Source: Clostridia bacterium (lineage in GTDB: Bacteria; Bacillota; Clostridia; Oscillospirales; Butyricicoccaceae). From it: a stretch of 64,000 nt of DNA. The notes below the pieces were generated by a model, which searched no databases, had not been told where the DNA came from, and worked only from the letters and a program-made list of their open reading frames with translations. The stretch spans positions 1 through 64,000 of the forward strand of contig JAQXOO010000002.1 of assembly GCA_029099685.1 (NCBI GenBank), written 5' to 3'. Below are positions 40,401 to 49,860 of this stretch, piece by piece (the stretch's first letter is position 1; the number at the start of each line of letters is the position of its first letter). Position numbers and translations under genes: made by a program.

Positions 40401-41111
40401 CTTCACGTTGTCAATGTGGGTGGAGAAGGTGGTGTGACGGCAGTGGTCAGACCAATAGGTGTCCACGATGCGGATCTCGGTGATGGTGGGGTCCCGCTTT
40501 TCCTCGTCCCGGAAGTAATTCTGCAAAAACTGCAGGTCGTAGACGTCCATGGCCAGGCCCAGCTGCTCCAGCAGCGCCCGCAGGCCGGCCTCGTCCAGGG
40601 CGGTGAAGCCCGCCACCGTTTCCACGGTCTCGGGCCGGGCATATTCCACGGCCAGGGTCTCGGGTTTGTCCAGAGACGCCTCCCGGGACTCCACGGCGTT
40701 GATGACATACTTCTTGACGGCGGCGATGTCCTCCGCGGTCAGGTCGCCGTACAGGGCATAGACCTTGGCGGAGCGGACAACAGGGCGCTCGCCCTGGCTC
40801 TGGAGCTGGATGCACTGGGCGGCGGAGTCGGCCCGCTGGTCAAACTGGCCGGGCAGGGGTTCCACGGCAAAGACCGCCCGGGCGCCGGACAGGTCGGGCC
40901 GGTCGCAGATGTCGTCCAGCTGGGGCTCGGAAAACACAGTGGTCCTGGAAGCGTTGAACAGGGCTTCCTCGATGCCCTCTACATCATAGCGGTTCAGGAT
41001 GCGCACCTGTTCCAGGGCGGTCAGGCCCAAAAAGGTGCGGCAGTCCGCCAGCAGGCCGGCGGCTTCGGGGGCCAGGCCGGGCTTTTTCTCGACAAAAATA
41101 CGGTAAACCAT
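37422..41111 (-). CDS. purL: Phosphoribosylformylglycinamidine synthase, single-chain (PurL-PurQ fusion)
   Basis: Converts FGAR, glutamine and ATP to FGAM. The 1229-residue single polypeptide carries an N-terminal PurS-like part, two AIRS-type synthetase halves ([43 protein letters not shown]) and a C-terminal class-I glutaminase ([26 protein letters not shown], nucleophile in [14 protein letters not shown]). This is the long form found in many Clostridia and Gammaproteobacteria. AGGAGG precedes the ATG, 3 nt from the purD stop. Confidence 0.98.
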   Translation of the reverse strand: [1229 protein letters not shown]

Positions 41112-41113
41112 GC

Positions 41114-42388
41114 TTATTGTTCCTCCTTGGCGGCCAGCGCCCGCTGGCCAATGTCACGGCGGTAATATGCGTTGCCGAACCGGATGCGCTCTGCCAGGGC
41201 GTAAGCGCCGTCCACGGCTTCCTTCAGAGAGGATTTTACAGAAACGGCGCCCAGCACCCGTCCGCCGGAGGTCACCAGCGTGCCCTCCTGCAGCTTCGCG
41301 CCGGCGATGAAGATGTGTTCATCGGCGCCCAGCTCCGGCAGTGTGATGGGGAAGCCTTTTTCATAATGGGTGGGGTAGCCGTCGGAGGCCATTACCACGC
41401 AGGCGGCGCTGGCGTCCTTCCACTTCACGTCCACCTGAGACAGCTTTCCGGCGGCCACCGCCTGCATGATGGTCAGCAGGTCGGTCTCCAGCAGGGGCAG
41501 CACCACCTGGGTCTCCGGATCGCCGAAGCGGCAGTTGTACTCAATGACCTTGGGGCCGTCGGGGGTGAGCATCAGACCGAAGTACAGGCAGCCCCGGAAG
41601 GGGCGGCCTTCGGCCTTCATGGCGCGGATGGTGGGCAGGAAGATGGTTTCCATGCATTCCCGGGCCACCTCCGCGGTGTAATAGGGGTTGGGAGCGATGG
41701 TGCCCATGCCGCCGGTGTTCAGGCCCTGGTCGCCGTCCTTTGCCCGCTTGTGGTCCATGGAAGAGATCATGGGCACCACGGTCTCGCCGTCGGTAAAGGA
41801 CAGGACGGACACCTCGGGGCCGGTGAGAAACTCCTCGATGATGACCCGGCTGCCGCTTTCACCGAAAATTTTGTCCTCCAGCATGGAGCGCAGGGCATTT
41901 TTGGCCTCCTGGCGGGTCTGGGCGATGATGACGCCCTTGCCCAGGGCCAGGCCGTCGGCCTTGATGACCGTGGGAATGGGCGCGTCCTCGATGTACGACA
42001 GCGCCTCTTTCAGGTCGGTGAACACCGCGTAGGCGGCGGTGGGGATGCTGTATTTCTGCATCAGCCGCTTGGAAAACACCTTGCTGCCCTCGATGATGGC
42101 GGCGTTTTTCCGGGGGCCGAACACGGGGATGCCCAGCTGTTCCAGCTCATCGGCACAGCCCAGCACCAGGGGGTCGTCGGGAGCCACCACGGCAAAGCCG
42201 ATGTCATGGGTTTTGGCGAAGTTCACGATGCCGCCGATGTCCGTGGCGGCGATGCCGGCGCACTCGGCGTCGGCGGCGATGCCGCCGTTGCCGGGCAGGG
42301 CGTATATTTTGGTGACGGAGGGATTCTTTTTCAGGCTCTGGATGATGGCGTGCTCACGGCCGCCGCCGCCCACAACGAGCAAATTCAT
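41114..42388 (-). CDS. purD: Phosphoribosylamine-glycine ligase
   Basis: Joins phosphoribosylamine and glycine with ATP to give GAR. The 424-residue ATP-grasp enzyme begins MNLLVVGGGGREHAII and has PSVTKIYALPGNGG, the ATP-grasp loop PTVIKADGLALGKGVIIA, the GDQGLNTGGMG motif and EYNCRFGDPETQ metal ligands. The track extends 35 codons; ATG 42388 is supported by GAAGGAA and the family start. A stem-loop lies just upstream in the operon. Confidence 0.97.
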   Translation of the reverse strand: MNLLVVGGGGREHAIIQSLKKNPSVTKIYALPGNGGIAADAECAGIAATDIGGIVNFAKTHDIGFAVVAPDDPLVLGCADELEQLGIPVFGPRKNAAIIEGSKVFSKRLMQKYSIPTAAYAVFTDLKEALSYIEDAPIPTVIKADGLALGKGVIIAQTRQEAKNALRSMLEDKIFGESGSRVIIEEFLTGPEVSVLSFTDGETVVPMISSMDHKRAKDGDQGLNTGGMGTIAPNPYYTAEVARECMETIFLPTIRAMKAEGRPFRGCLYFGLMLTPDGPKVIEYNCRFGDPETQVVLPLLETDLLTIMQAVAAGKLSQVDVKWKDASAACVVMASDGYPTHYEKGFPITLPELGADEHIFIAGAKLQEGTLVTSGGRVLGAVSVKSSLKEAVDGAYALAERIRFGNAYYRRDIGQRALAAKEEQ

Positions 42389-42430
42389 GAAAATTCCTTC
42401 TTTCCTTTGAGTGGTATAGAAAGGGGAAGA

Positions 42431-42451
42431 GGGCCGATGATGCATCGGCCC
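42431..42451 (-). other. Intercistronic stem-loop purH-purD
   Basis: GGGCCGATG/CATCGGCCC hairpin in the gap between purH and purD, without a long T-run on the minus strand. It could be an RNA-processing or partial attenuation site. Confidence 0.5.
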
Positions 42452-42459
42452 TTTTGGGA

Positions 42460-43638
42460 TCAATGATGGAACAGCCGCGCGCCGGTGAAGCACATGGCGA
42501 TGTTGTATTTGTCGGCGGTCTCGATGACATTGTCATCCCGCACGCTGCCGCCGGGCTGGGCGATGTAGCACACGCCGGACTTCCGGGCGCGCTCCACGTT
42601 GTCGCCGAAGGGGAAGAAGGCGTCGGAGCCCAGGGATACGCCGGTCTGGGTGGCCAGCCAGGCTTTCTTTTCCTCCCGGGTCAGCGGCTCGGGCTTGACG
42701 GCGAAGTACTGCTGCCAGGTGCCCTCCGCCAGGATGTCCTCATACTCGTCGGAGATGTAGATGTCGATGGCGTTGTCCCGGTCGGGGCGCTTGATGCCCT
42801 TTACAAACTGCAGGCCCAGCACCTTGGGGCACTGGCGCAGATACCAGGTGTCAGCCTTGCTGCCCGCCAGGCGGGTGCAGTGGATGCGGCTCTGCTGGCC
42901 GGCGCCCACGCCGATGGCCTGGCCGTCCTTGACATAGCAGACCGAGTTGGACTGGGTGTATTTCAGGGTGATGAGGGCCACCATCAGGTCGATCTTGGCA
43001 CTTTCGGGCAGCTCCTTGTTTTTGGTCACCAGGTTGGTGAGCATATCCCGGTCGATCTTCAGCTCGTTGCGGCCCTGCTCAAAGGTGATGCCGTACACAT
43101 CCTTGCGCTCCACCGGATCGGGACGGTAGCCGGGGTCGATGCTGACCACGTTGTACTTGCCGCCTTTTTTGGCGGACAGGATCTCCAGCGCCTCGGGGGT
43201 GTAGCCGGGGGCGATGACGCCGTCGGAGACCTCGTTTTTCAGATAGGCGGCGGTGGCGGCATCACAGGTGTCGCTCAGGGCGGCCCAGTCGCCGAAGGAG
43301 CACAGGCGGTCGGCGCCCCGGGCGCGGATATAGGCGCAGGCGATGGGGGACAGCTCCGCGTCGGGCTTGACGAAGTAGATCTTCCGGTCGGTGTCGCTCA
43401 GGGGCAGGCCCACGGCGGCGCCGGCGGGGGAAACGTGCTTGAAGGAGGCGGCGGCGGGCAGGCCGGTGGCCTCCTTCAGCTCCTTTACCAGCTGCCAGGC
43501 GTTGAAGGCGTCCAGAAAATTGATGTAGCCTGGCTTGCCGGACAGCACGGTGATGGGCAGGTCGCTGCCGTCCTTCATGAAGATGCGGGAGGGCTTCTGG
43601 TTGGGGTTGCAGCCGTATTTCAGTTCCAGTTCGTTCAT
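42460..43638 (-). CDS. purH: AICAR formyltransferase, stand-alone (PurH C-terminal domain type)
   Basis: Formylates AICAR with 10-formyl-THF to FAICAR. The 392-residue protein contains only the transformylase part: LKYGCNPNQKPSRIF near the N-terminus, ASFKHVSPAGAAVG with the catalytic Lys-His, and SDAFFPFGDNVERARKSGV and YIAQPGGSVRDD at the C-terminus. The IMP cyclohydrolase domain of ordinary PurH is absent; that step is covered by the purO-like gene next to it (6 nt away). Confidence 0.94.
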   Translation of the reverse strand: MNELELKYGCNPNQKPSRIFMKDGSDLPITVLSGKPGYINFLDAFNAWQLVKELKEATGLPAAASFKHVSPAGAAVGLPLSDTDRKIYFVKPDAELSPIACAYIRARGADRLCSFGDWAALSDTCDAATAAYLKNEVSDGVIAPGYTPEALEILSAKKGGKYNVVSIDPGYRPDPVERKDVYGITFEQGRNELKIDRDMLTNLVTKNKELPESAKIDLMVALITLKYTQSNSVCYVKDGQAIGVGAGQQSRIHCTRLAGSKADTWYLRQCPKVLGLQFVKGIKRPDRDNAIDIYISDEYEDILAEGTWQQYFAVKPEPLTREEKKAWLATQTGVSLGSDAFFPFGDNVERARKSGVCYIAQPGGSVRDDNVIETADKYNIAMCFTGARLFHH

Positions 43639-43644
43639 GATCGT

Positions 43645-44328
43645 TCAGGCCTCCTGGTGTTTGTTGATGATGACGGTCTCGTCCCCCAGCTTCACATAGA
43701 GGGAGACCTTGTTGTCGGCATTGAGGGCGGCCCAGAGGCTGTCCGCGTATTCCCGGGCGGTCAGGCCGGGAAGGGACACCTCCACCGGCTCGCCGTGGAA
43801 GGAGGGCAGGGGAGAACCGAAGCCCTCGTAGGTGCTGATGAACCGGCCCACGCCGTTTTTGGGGGCGTATTCAAAGAAATTGCGGGTGCAGGCGCTGCCC
43901 TCGGGGTCGGCACTCTTCAGGATGGAAAGCTGGTAACCGCCGCAGGGATAGACCACGCCGGATACCCGGGGGGTCCAGTTGGGACCGTCCGGCTCAAATT
44001 CCCGGGTGCGCAGAGCGGCTTCAGCGGTCTTGCCGGCCTCCAAAAAGTCCCGGACGGTGTCGGTCTGGTCGCCGTTGGTGACCACCAGTTTATCGCCCAC
44101 CCGGCGGACAGGATGATAAATGATGAGAGAGGGGTCCACCATTTTGCTCTCATCAAAGGCTTTGGTGCGGATGCCGTCCCCGGTCTGTTCAAAGACGCGG
44201 TTGCGGCTGTTTTCGCTGCGGCCCATGATGAAATAGGCGCACAAAGCCCGGCCGTCGGGCAGGTTCCCCAGCAGGATGCCCCGGCCGGGATAGGGCCGCT
44301 CCCGCAGATAAGCAAACAGGTCAGTCAT
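43645..44328 (-). CDS. purO: IMP cyclohydrolase, archaeal PurO type
   Basis: Closes FAICAR to IMP, the last pathway step. The 227-residue protein resembles the PurO/COG3363 family: RPYPGRGILLGNLPDGRALCAYFIMGRSENSRNRVF near the N-terminus and VSGVVYPCGGYQLSILKS in the middle. It replaces the missing N-terminal domain of PurH. The start at 44328 lies within the end of purN (8-bp overlap); the track extends 55 codons further into purN. Pairing with stand-alone AICAR transformylase supports the assignment. Confidence 0.9.
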   Translation of the reverse strand: MTDLFAYLRERPYPGRGILLGNLPDGRALCAYFIMGRSENSRNRVFEQTGDGIRTKAFDESKMVDPSLIIYHPVRRVGDKLVVTNGDQTDTVRDFLEAGKTAEAALRTREFEPDGPNWTPRVSGVVYPCGGYQLSILKSADPEGSACTRNFFEYAPKNGVGRFISTYEGFGSPLPSFHGEPVEVSLPGLTAREYADSLWAALNADNKVSLYVKLGDETVIINKHQEA

Positions 44329-44944
44329 GTGTTTTCTCCTCCAACAGTTGATGTGCCACCAGCTCTGTGGCCCGGGGCAAAAGCTTCCATTCGGCCTGCT
44401 CCATGACCCGCTTCTGCAGGGTCTCGGCGGTGTCGCCGGGCAGGATGTCCACCGCCTTCTGCAGCAGGATCCTGCCGCCGTCGGGGATCTCATTCACCAG
44501 GTGCACGGTGGCGCCGGTGACCTTCACGCCGTAGGCCAGGGCGGCCTCGTGGACCTTCAGCCCGTAATAGCCCTTGCCGCAGAAGGACGGGATCAGGGAG
44601 GGGTGGACGTTGATGATGCGGTTTTCATATTTCCGGATAAAACCGGCGCTGAGGATGGACAAAAAGCCCGCCAGCACCACCAGGTCGATGCGGTGCCGCT
44701 CCAGCACGGCCAGCAGCGCCTGCTCAAAGCCCTCCTGGGTGCCGCCGCTGGCCTTCCGTGTGACGGTCTCAGCGGGGATGCCCGCCCGGGCGGCCCGTTC
44801 CAGGGCGTAAACGCCGCTTTTGTTGGACACCACCAGCGCGATCTCTCCGCTGGTGATGACGCCGGCGGCCTGGGCGTCGATGAGGGCCTGGAGATTGGTG
44901 CCGCCGCCGGACACCAGCACCGCGATGCGGATCTTGTCAGACAT
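44321..44944 (-). CDS. purN: Phosphoribosylglycinamide formyltransferase
   Basis: Formylates GAR with 10-formyl-THF. The 207-residue protein has IAVLVSGGGTNLQALIDAQ (phosphate loop), VVLAGFLSILSAGFIRKYENRIINVHPSLIPSFCGKGYYGLKVHEAAL (catalytic Asn-His) and GATVHLVNEIPDGGRIL with the catalytic Asp region. ATG 44944 overlaps the end of the formate/nitrite transporter gene by 8 bp. Confidence 0.97.
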   Translation of the reverse strand: MSDKIRIAVLVSGGGTNLQALIDAQAAGVITSGEIALVVSNKSGVYALERAARAGIPAETVTRKASGGTQEGFEQALLAVLERHRIDLVVLAGFLSILSAGFIRKYENRIINVHPSLIPSFCGKGYYGLKVHEAALAYGVKVTGATVHLVNEIPDGGRILLQKAVDILPGDTAETLQKRVMEQAEWKLLPRATELVAHQLLEEKTHD

Positions 44945-45554
44945 GGGGCGCCTCCTTCTTTTTTCCAAGGTTGTCCAGCAGGGGAAACAGCATTCCGCCC
45001 AGGGCGTTGCCCACGATGACCACACAGATGTACCGGAAGGCCCGGAAGGACACCATGCCGGAGGCGCCGAAATAGAACATATTGGCGATGGAATGCTCAA
45101 AGCCGCTGAGAATGAACACCGGCACGCAGAACAGAATGCCGGCGATGGTGTTTTTTTCCTTGTAGATGCTCACCGCCAGGTACATCAGCGCGCCGCACAG
45201 GACGGAGCGCACCGCGGTGCCCAGCAGGGTCTGCTCCAGCTTGGCGGTGCAGATGGCCAGGGCCGCCTGCCCCAGATGGGGCATGGCTGCGTGGATGAGC
45301 AGCCCGAGGCCGCAGGTGGCCGCGGCGTTGCCCAGCAGGCCCAGCAGCAGGACGCTCCAGGCGTTCCGGCTGTGGTCGTTCACCAGATAGCCCACCTTGC
45401 CGGTGAACAGGGAATAGCCTTTGAAGCAGATGGACAGCAGCGCCACGGAAAACAGCGCCGCGCCCACATATTTGCTGTCGCAGGCCAGATACACGCAGCC
45501 GCCGATGGCGATGAGCACGCCCGCGGCCACGCCGTCGATGAACCGCCGGATCAC
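44937..45554 (-). CDS. Formate/nitrite transporter (FNT) family channel
   Basis: A 205-residue integral membrane protein with six hydrophobic segments, smaller than FocA (about 285). FNT features include GVLIAIGGCVYL at the N-terminus, the internal GNAAATCGLGLL and a C-terminal half SGFEHSIANMFYFG followed by IVVIVGNALGGMLF-like helix. FNT pentamers conduct formate, nitrite or related small anions. It overlaps purM (4 bp) and purN (8 bp), so it is tightly bound to the purine operon. A formate-related role connected to one-carbon supply is likely but not proven. Confidence 0.9.
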   Translation of the reverse strand: MIRRFIDGVAAGVLIAIGGCVYLACDSKYVGAALFSVALLSICFKGYSLFTGKVGYLVNDHSRNAWSVLLLGLLGNAAATCGLGLLIHAAMPHLGQAALAICTAKLEQTLLGTAVRSVLCGALMYLAVSIYKEKNTIAGILFCVPVFILSGFEHSIANMFYFGASGMVSFRAFRYICVVIVGNALGGMLFPLLDNLGKKKEAPHV

Positions 45555-46588
45555 AGCAGTTCGATCTTTTCGCCGCCGGCCACGATCTCGCCGATGACGT
45601 AGGCGTCCTCGCCCTGTTCCTTCAGAACGGCCAGGGCCTTTTCGGCCTGGGCGGCGGGGACCACCAGGCTCATGCCCACGCCCATGTTGAAGGTGTTGTA
45701 CATATCCCGCTCAGGGATGCCGCCGGTCTCCTGCAGCAGCTTGAAGATGGGCAGCACCCGGACGTCGCTCTTGCGGATGCGGGCGCACAGGCCGTCGGGA
45801 ATGGAGCGGGGGATGTTTTCATAGAAGCCGCCGCCGGTGATGTGGGACACACCCCGGACCTCCACCTGCTCCATCAGCGCCAGAACCTGCTTCACATAGA
45901 TGCGGGTGGGGGTCAGCAGGGCCTCGCCCAGGGTCTTGCCCAGCTCGGGCACATAGCGGTGCAGGTCGGCCTTTTCCACGTCAAAGACCTTGCGCACCAG
46001 GGAGAAGCCGTTGGAATGGACGCCGGTGGAGGGCAGGGCGATGACAATGTCGCCCACCTGCATGGTCTTGTTGTCCAGCACCTTGGGCTTGTCCACAATG
46101 CCCACGGCGAAGCCCGCCAGGTCATAGTCGTCGGCGGCCATGGTGCCGGGGTGCTCGGCGGTCTCGCCGCCGATGAGGGCGCAGCCCGCCTGGACGCAGC
46201 CCTCGGCCACGCCGGAGACCAGGGTGGCCACTTTTTCGGGGATATTTTTGCCGATGGCGATGTAATCCAGGAAAAACAGGGGCTTTGCGCCGCAGCAGAT
46301 GATGTCGTTGACGCACATGGCCACACAGTCGATGCCCACGGTGTCGTGCTTGTCCAGCAGCTGGGCGATGCGCTGCTTGGTGCCCACGCCGTCCGTGCCG
46401 GAAACCAGCACCGGCTCGGTCATGCCGGAAAGGTCGGGGGCGAACAGGCCGCCGAAGCCGCCCACATCAGAGCAGACGCCGGGGGTCATGGTGCGGGCCA
46501 CAAAGGGCTTCATCAGCTGGACGCCCTTGTAGCCGGCGGTGATGTCTACGCCGGCGCTGGCGTAGCTTTCGGACTTGGACAGACTCAT
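45551..46588 (-). CDS. purM: Phosphoribosylformylglycinamidine cyclo-ligase
   Basis: Makes AIR from FGAM with ATP. The 345-residue protein contains YASAGVDITAGYKGVQLMK, GTDGVGTKQRIAQLLDKHDTVGIDCVAMCVNDI and the C-terminal GVSHITGGGFYENIPR. ATG 46588 is supported by TGGAGG upstream; the track adds five codons. It overlaps the FNT gene by 4 bp. Confidence 0.98.
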   Translation of the reverse strand: MSLSKSESYASAGVDITAGYKGVQLMKPFVARTMTPGVCSDVGGFGGLFAPDLSGMTEPVLVSGTDGVGTKQRIAQLLDKHDTVGIDCVAMCVNDIICCGAKPLFFLDYIAIGKNIPEKVATLVSGVAEGCVQAGCALIGGETAEHPGTMAADDYDLAGFAVGIVDKPKVLDNKTMQVGDIVIALPSTGVHSNGFSLVRKVFDVEKADLHRYVPELGKTLGEALLTPTRIYVKQVLALMEQVEVRGVSHITGGGFYENIPRSIPDGLCARIRKSDVRVLPIFKLLQETGGIPERDMYNTFNMGVGMSLVVPAAQAEKALAVLKEQGEDAYVIGEIVAGGEKIELL

Positions 46589-46664
46589 AGTCGGATCCTC
46601 CATTTTAATTTTCTTTAATCAGGCTTGCAGGTGGGTGCGCAGGCGGAAACGGCGCCGGCCGGAC

Positions 46665-48089
<1,425 letters not shown>

Positions 48090-48103
48090 AGATGCTCCCT
48101 TCC

Positions 48104-48814
48104 TTATTCGCCCAGGATGCGGCGCATCATTTCCTGATAAGCGTCCTCCACATTGCCCAGGTCACGGCGGAAGCGGTCCTTGTCCAGCTTTTCGTGGGTG
48201 GTGCTGTCCCAGAAACGGCAGGTGTCGGGAGAGATTTCGTCCGCCAGGACGATGGTGCCGTCGGACAGGCGGCCGAACTCCATCTTGAAGTCCACCAGGT
48301 CCACGTTGTGCGCCTTCATAAAGGCCTTCAGGAAATCATTCACCGCAAAGGACAGCTCCTTGATGCGGTCGATCTCTGCCTGGGTGGCCAGACCCAGGGC
48401 CAGGGCGTGATAGCTGTTCAGCAGGGGGTCGCCCAGCTCGTCGTTTTTATAGGAGAACTCAATGGTGGGGCTGGAAAAGACGATGCCCTCCTCCACACCG
48501 TAGCGTTTGGCAAAGGAGCCGGCGGAGATGTTGCGGATGATGACCTCCAGGGGGACGATCTGCACCTTTTTCACCACGGTCTCCCGGTCGTTGAGTTCCT
48601 CTACAAAATGGGTGGGGATGCCGGCCTCCTCCAGCTGCTTCATCAGGAAGTTGGTCATCCGGTTGTTGATGGCGCCCTTGCCAACGATGGTACCCTTTTT
48701 CAGGCCGTTGAAGGCGGTGGCGTCATCCTTATAAGAGACGATGTAGCGCTCGGGGTCCTCGGTGGCATAGACCTTTTTGGCCTTGCCTTCATAAAGCTGT
48801 TCTTTCTTTTCCAT
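48104..48814 (-). CDS. purC: SAICAR synthetase
   Basis: Joins CAIR and aspartate with ATP to SAICAR. The 236-residue protein opens [36 protein letters not shown] and contains [23 protein letters not shown] and [29 protein letters not shown], the standard signatures. It lies directly between purE (1 nt) and purF (14 nt). Confidence 0.98.
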   Translation of the reverse strand: MEKKEQLYEGKAKKVYATEDPERYIVSYKDDATAFNGLKKGTIVGKGAINNRMTNFLMKQLEEAGIPTHFVEELNDRETVVKKVQIVPLEVIIRNISAGSFAKRYGVEEGIVFSSPTIEFSYKNDELGDPLLNSYHALALGLATQAEIDRIKELSFAVNDFLKAFMKAHNVDLVDFKMEFGRLSDGTIVLADEISPDTCRFWDSTTHEKLDKDRFRRDLGNVEDAYQEMMRRILGE

Positions 48815-48815
48815 G

Positions 48816-49325
48816 TTATCTGCTGCCTCCTACAGTGCTGTACTGTTTTGAGATTTTTTGATCTTTTTCCAGGACTTTTCTGCCGGCTTCCGCCCGGTAT
48901 GCCTCCAGCTTTTCCGCCAGGGCGGGGTCCTCCACCGCCAGGATCTGAACGGAAAGCAAGGCGGCATTGACCGCACCGTCGATGGCTACCGTGGCCACGG
49001 GCATTCCGGAGGGCATCTGTACGGTAGACAGGAGGGCGTCAATGCCGTCCAACGTACTGGATTTGACAGGGATCCCGATGACGGGAAGGGTGGTGCCGGC
49101 GGCCATGGCGCCGGCCAAGTGGGCTGCCTTGCCCGCGGCGGCGATGATGGCGCCGAAGCCGTTTTCCCGGGCGGAGCGGGCGAAGGCGGCGGCTTCCGCG
49201 GGGGTGCGGTGGGCTGAAAGCACCCGGACCTCGCAGGGAACGCCGAACTGGTCCAGAGTGCGGATAGCGCCCTCCAGAACGGGAAGATCGCTGTCGCTGC
49301 CCATGATGATGGCGATTTTTTTCAT
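48816..49325 (-). CDS. purE: N5-carboxyaminoimidazole ribonucleotide mutase (PurE)
   Basis: Converts N5-CAIR or AIR+CO2 to CAIR. The 169-residue protein has [39 protein letters not shown] (catalytic His) and [26 protein letters not shown]. The start at 49325 follows AGGAGG. It is first gene of the operon and lies 38 nt behind the ZTP-riboswitch terminator. No purK is seen, so the class (I or II) is open. Confidence 0.97.
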   Translation of the reverse strand: MKKIAIIMGSDSDLPVLEGAIRTLDQFGVPCEVRVLSAHRTPAEAAAFARSARENGFGAIIAAAGKAAHLAGAMAAGTTLPVIGIPVKSSTLDGIDALLSTVQMPSGMPVATVAIDGAVNAALLSVQILAVEDPALAEKLEAYRAEAGRKVLEKDQKISKQYSTVGGSR

Positions 49326-49362
49326 GCTGGCCTCCTGTTTATGATGGTGTAGGGTCGGAAAC

Positions 49363-49406
49363 AAAAAAGGACAGTCCTATCCCTTGGCTCAAGAACAGGA
49401 CTGCCC
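49363..49406 (-). terminator. Terminator of the ZTP riboswitch expression platform
   Basis: On the minus strand GGGCAGTCCT/AGGACTGTCC forms a hairpin followed by TTTTTTG. Its 5' arm overlaps the 3' end of the aptamer (CTGGGCAG), so ligand binding would prevent it. Confidence 0.8.
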
Positions 49407-49475
49407 AGACGGTCGGCAATGGTGCGGTGTCACTCCTGTTCCCTTGTGGTGCTCCACAATTTCCGTCAGTTGCAG
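49401..49475 (-). promoter_or_regulatory. ZTP (pfl) riboswitch aptamer upstream of purE
   Basis: On the minus strand: AACTGACGGAA, a GTGG/CCAC helix, GGGAACAGG, a linker, then GCCGACCGTCTGGGCA, the hallmark 3' core of ZTP aptamers. ZTP/ZMP accumulates when formyl-THF is short; ligand would stop termination and turn on the purine and folD operon. Confidence 0.8.
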
Positions 49476-49501
49476 AAGTGAATGAAATGATTGTCAAGTA
49501 A

Positions 49502-49530
49502 AATATATCATGTGTTTCGATAAAAAACAA
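49502..49530 (-). promoter_or_regulatory. Promoter of the purine operon
   Basis: Minus strand TTGTTT, 17-nt spacer, TGA-extended TATATT; transcription would start about 20 nt before the aptamer. Confidence 0.6.
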
Positions 49531-49810
49531 GATACCATGTTCCACAAAACCAAGGGGACAAAGGCGCGAAAAAGGATGATTTTTTTGCCAAAACGCACAG
49601 GAGGCCGGAGACCGCTCCGAAAAAGATTCCGAAAACGGAAAAAACAGCTGTTGACAAAATGTTTTCAGTTTCGTTGTTTTTCGTTCACCAATGGGGCGGC
49701 GGAATGCGCTATGATAAAACCGCGAAAGAAACAAGCGGATGTTCTTTTCGTAAAGCTGTCCGCCGGGTACCAACGGCGGGCGGCGATCCTTTCTCCCCTC
49801 ATTTTTCCGC
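49531..49810. other. Intergenic region without recognisable gene
   Basis: Between the purine promoter and the pucR terminator. It contains a TTGACA at 49651 without a matching -10 and short inverted repeats (TTCCG/CGGAA), but no gene with a ribosome site. Confidence 0.6.
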
Positions 49811-49842
49811 AAAAGCCCGGCAGCTTGCTGCCGGGCTTTTGT
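49811..49842. terminator. Terminator after pucR
   Basis: Stem AAAAGCCCGGCAGC/GCTGCCGGGCTTTT around a 2-nt loop; T-rich on both strands. Confidence 0.88.
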
Positions 49843-49860
49843 GTTGCCGCAAAAAGACCG

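Noticed and set aside
37410-41165. 1251-residue plus-strand ORF opposite purL
   Set aside because: Shadow of purL; the minus frame has all PurL signatures and tight operon spacing.
49339-49812. 157-residue minus ORF over the purine leader
   Set aside because: It covers the promoter, ZTP aptamer and terminator and lacks a ribosome binding site.
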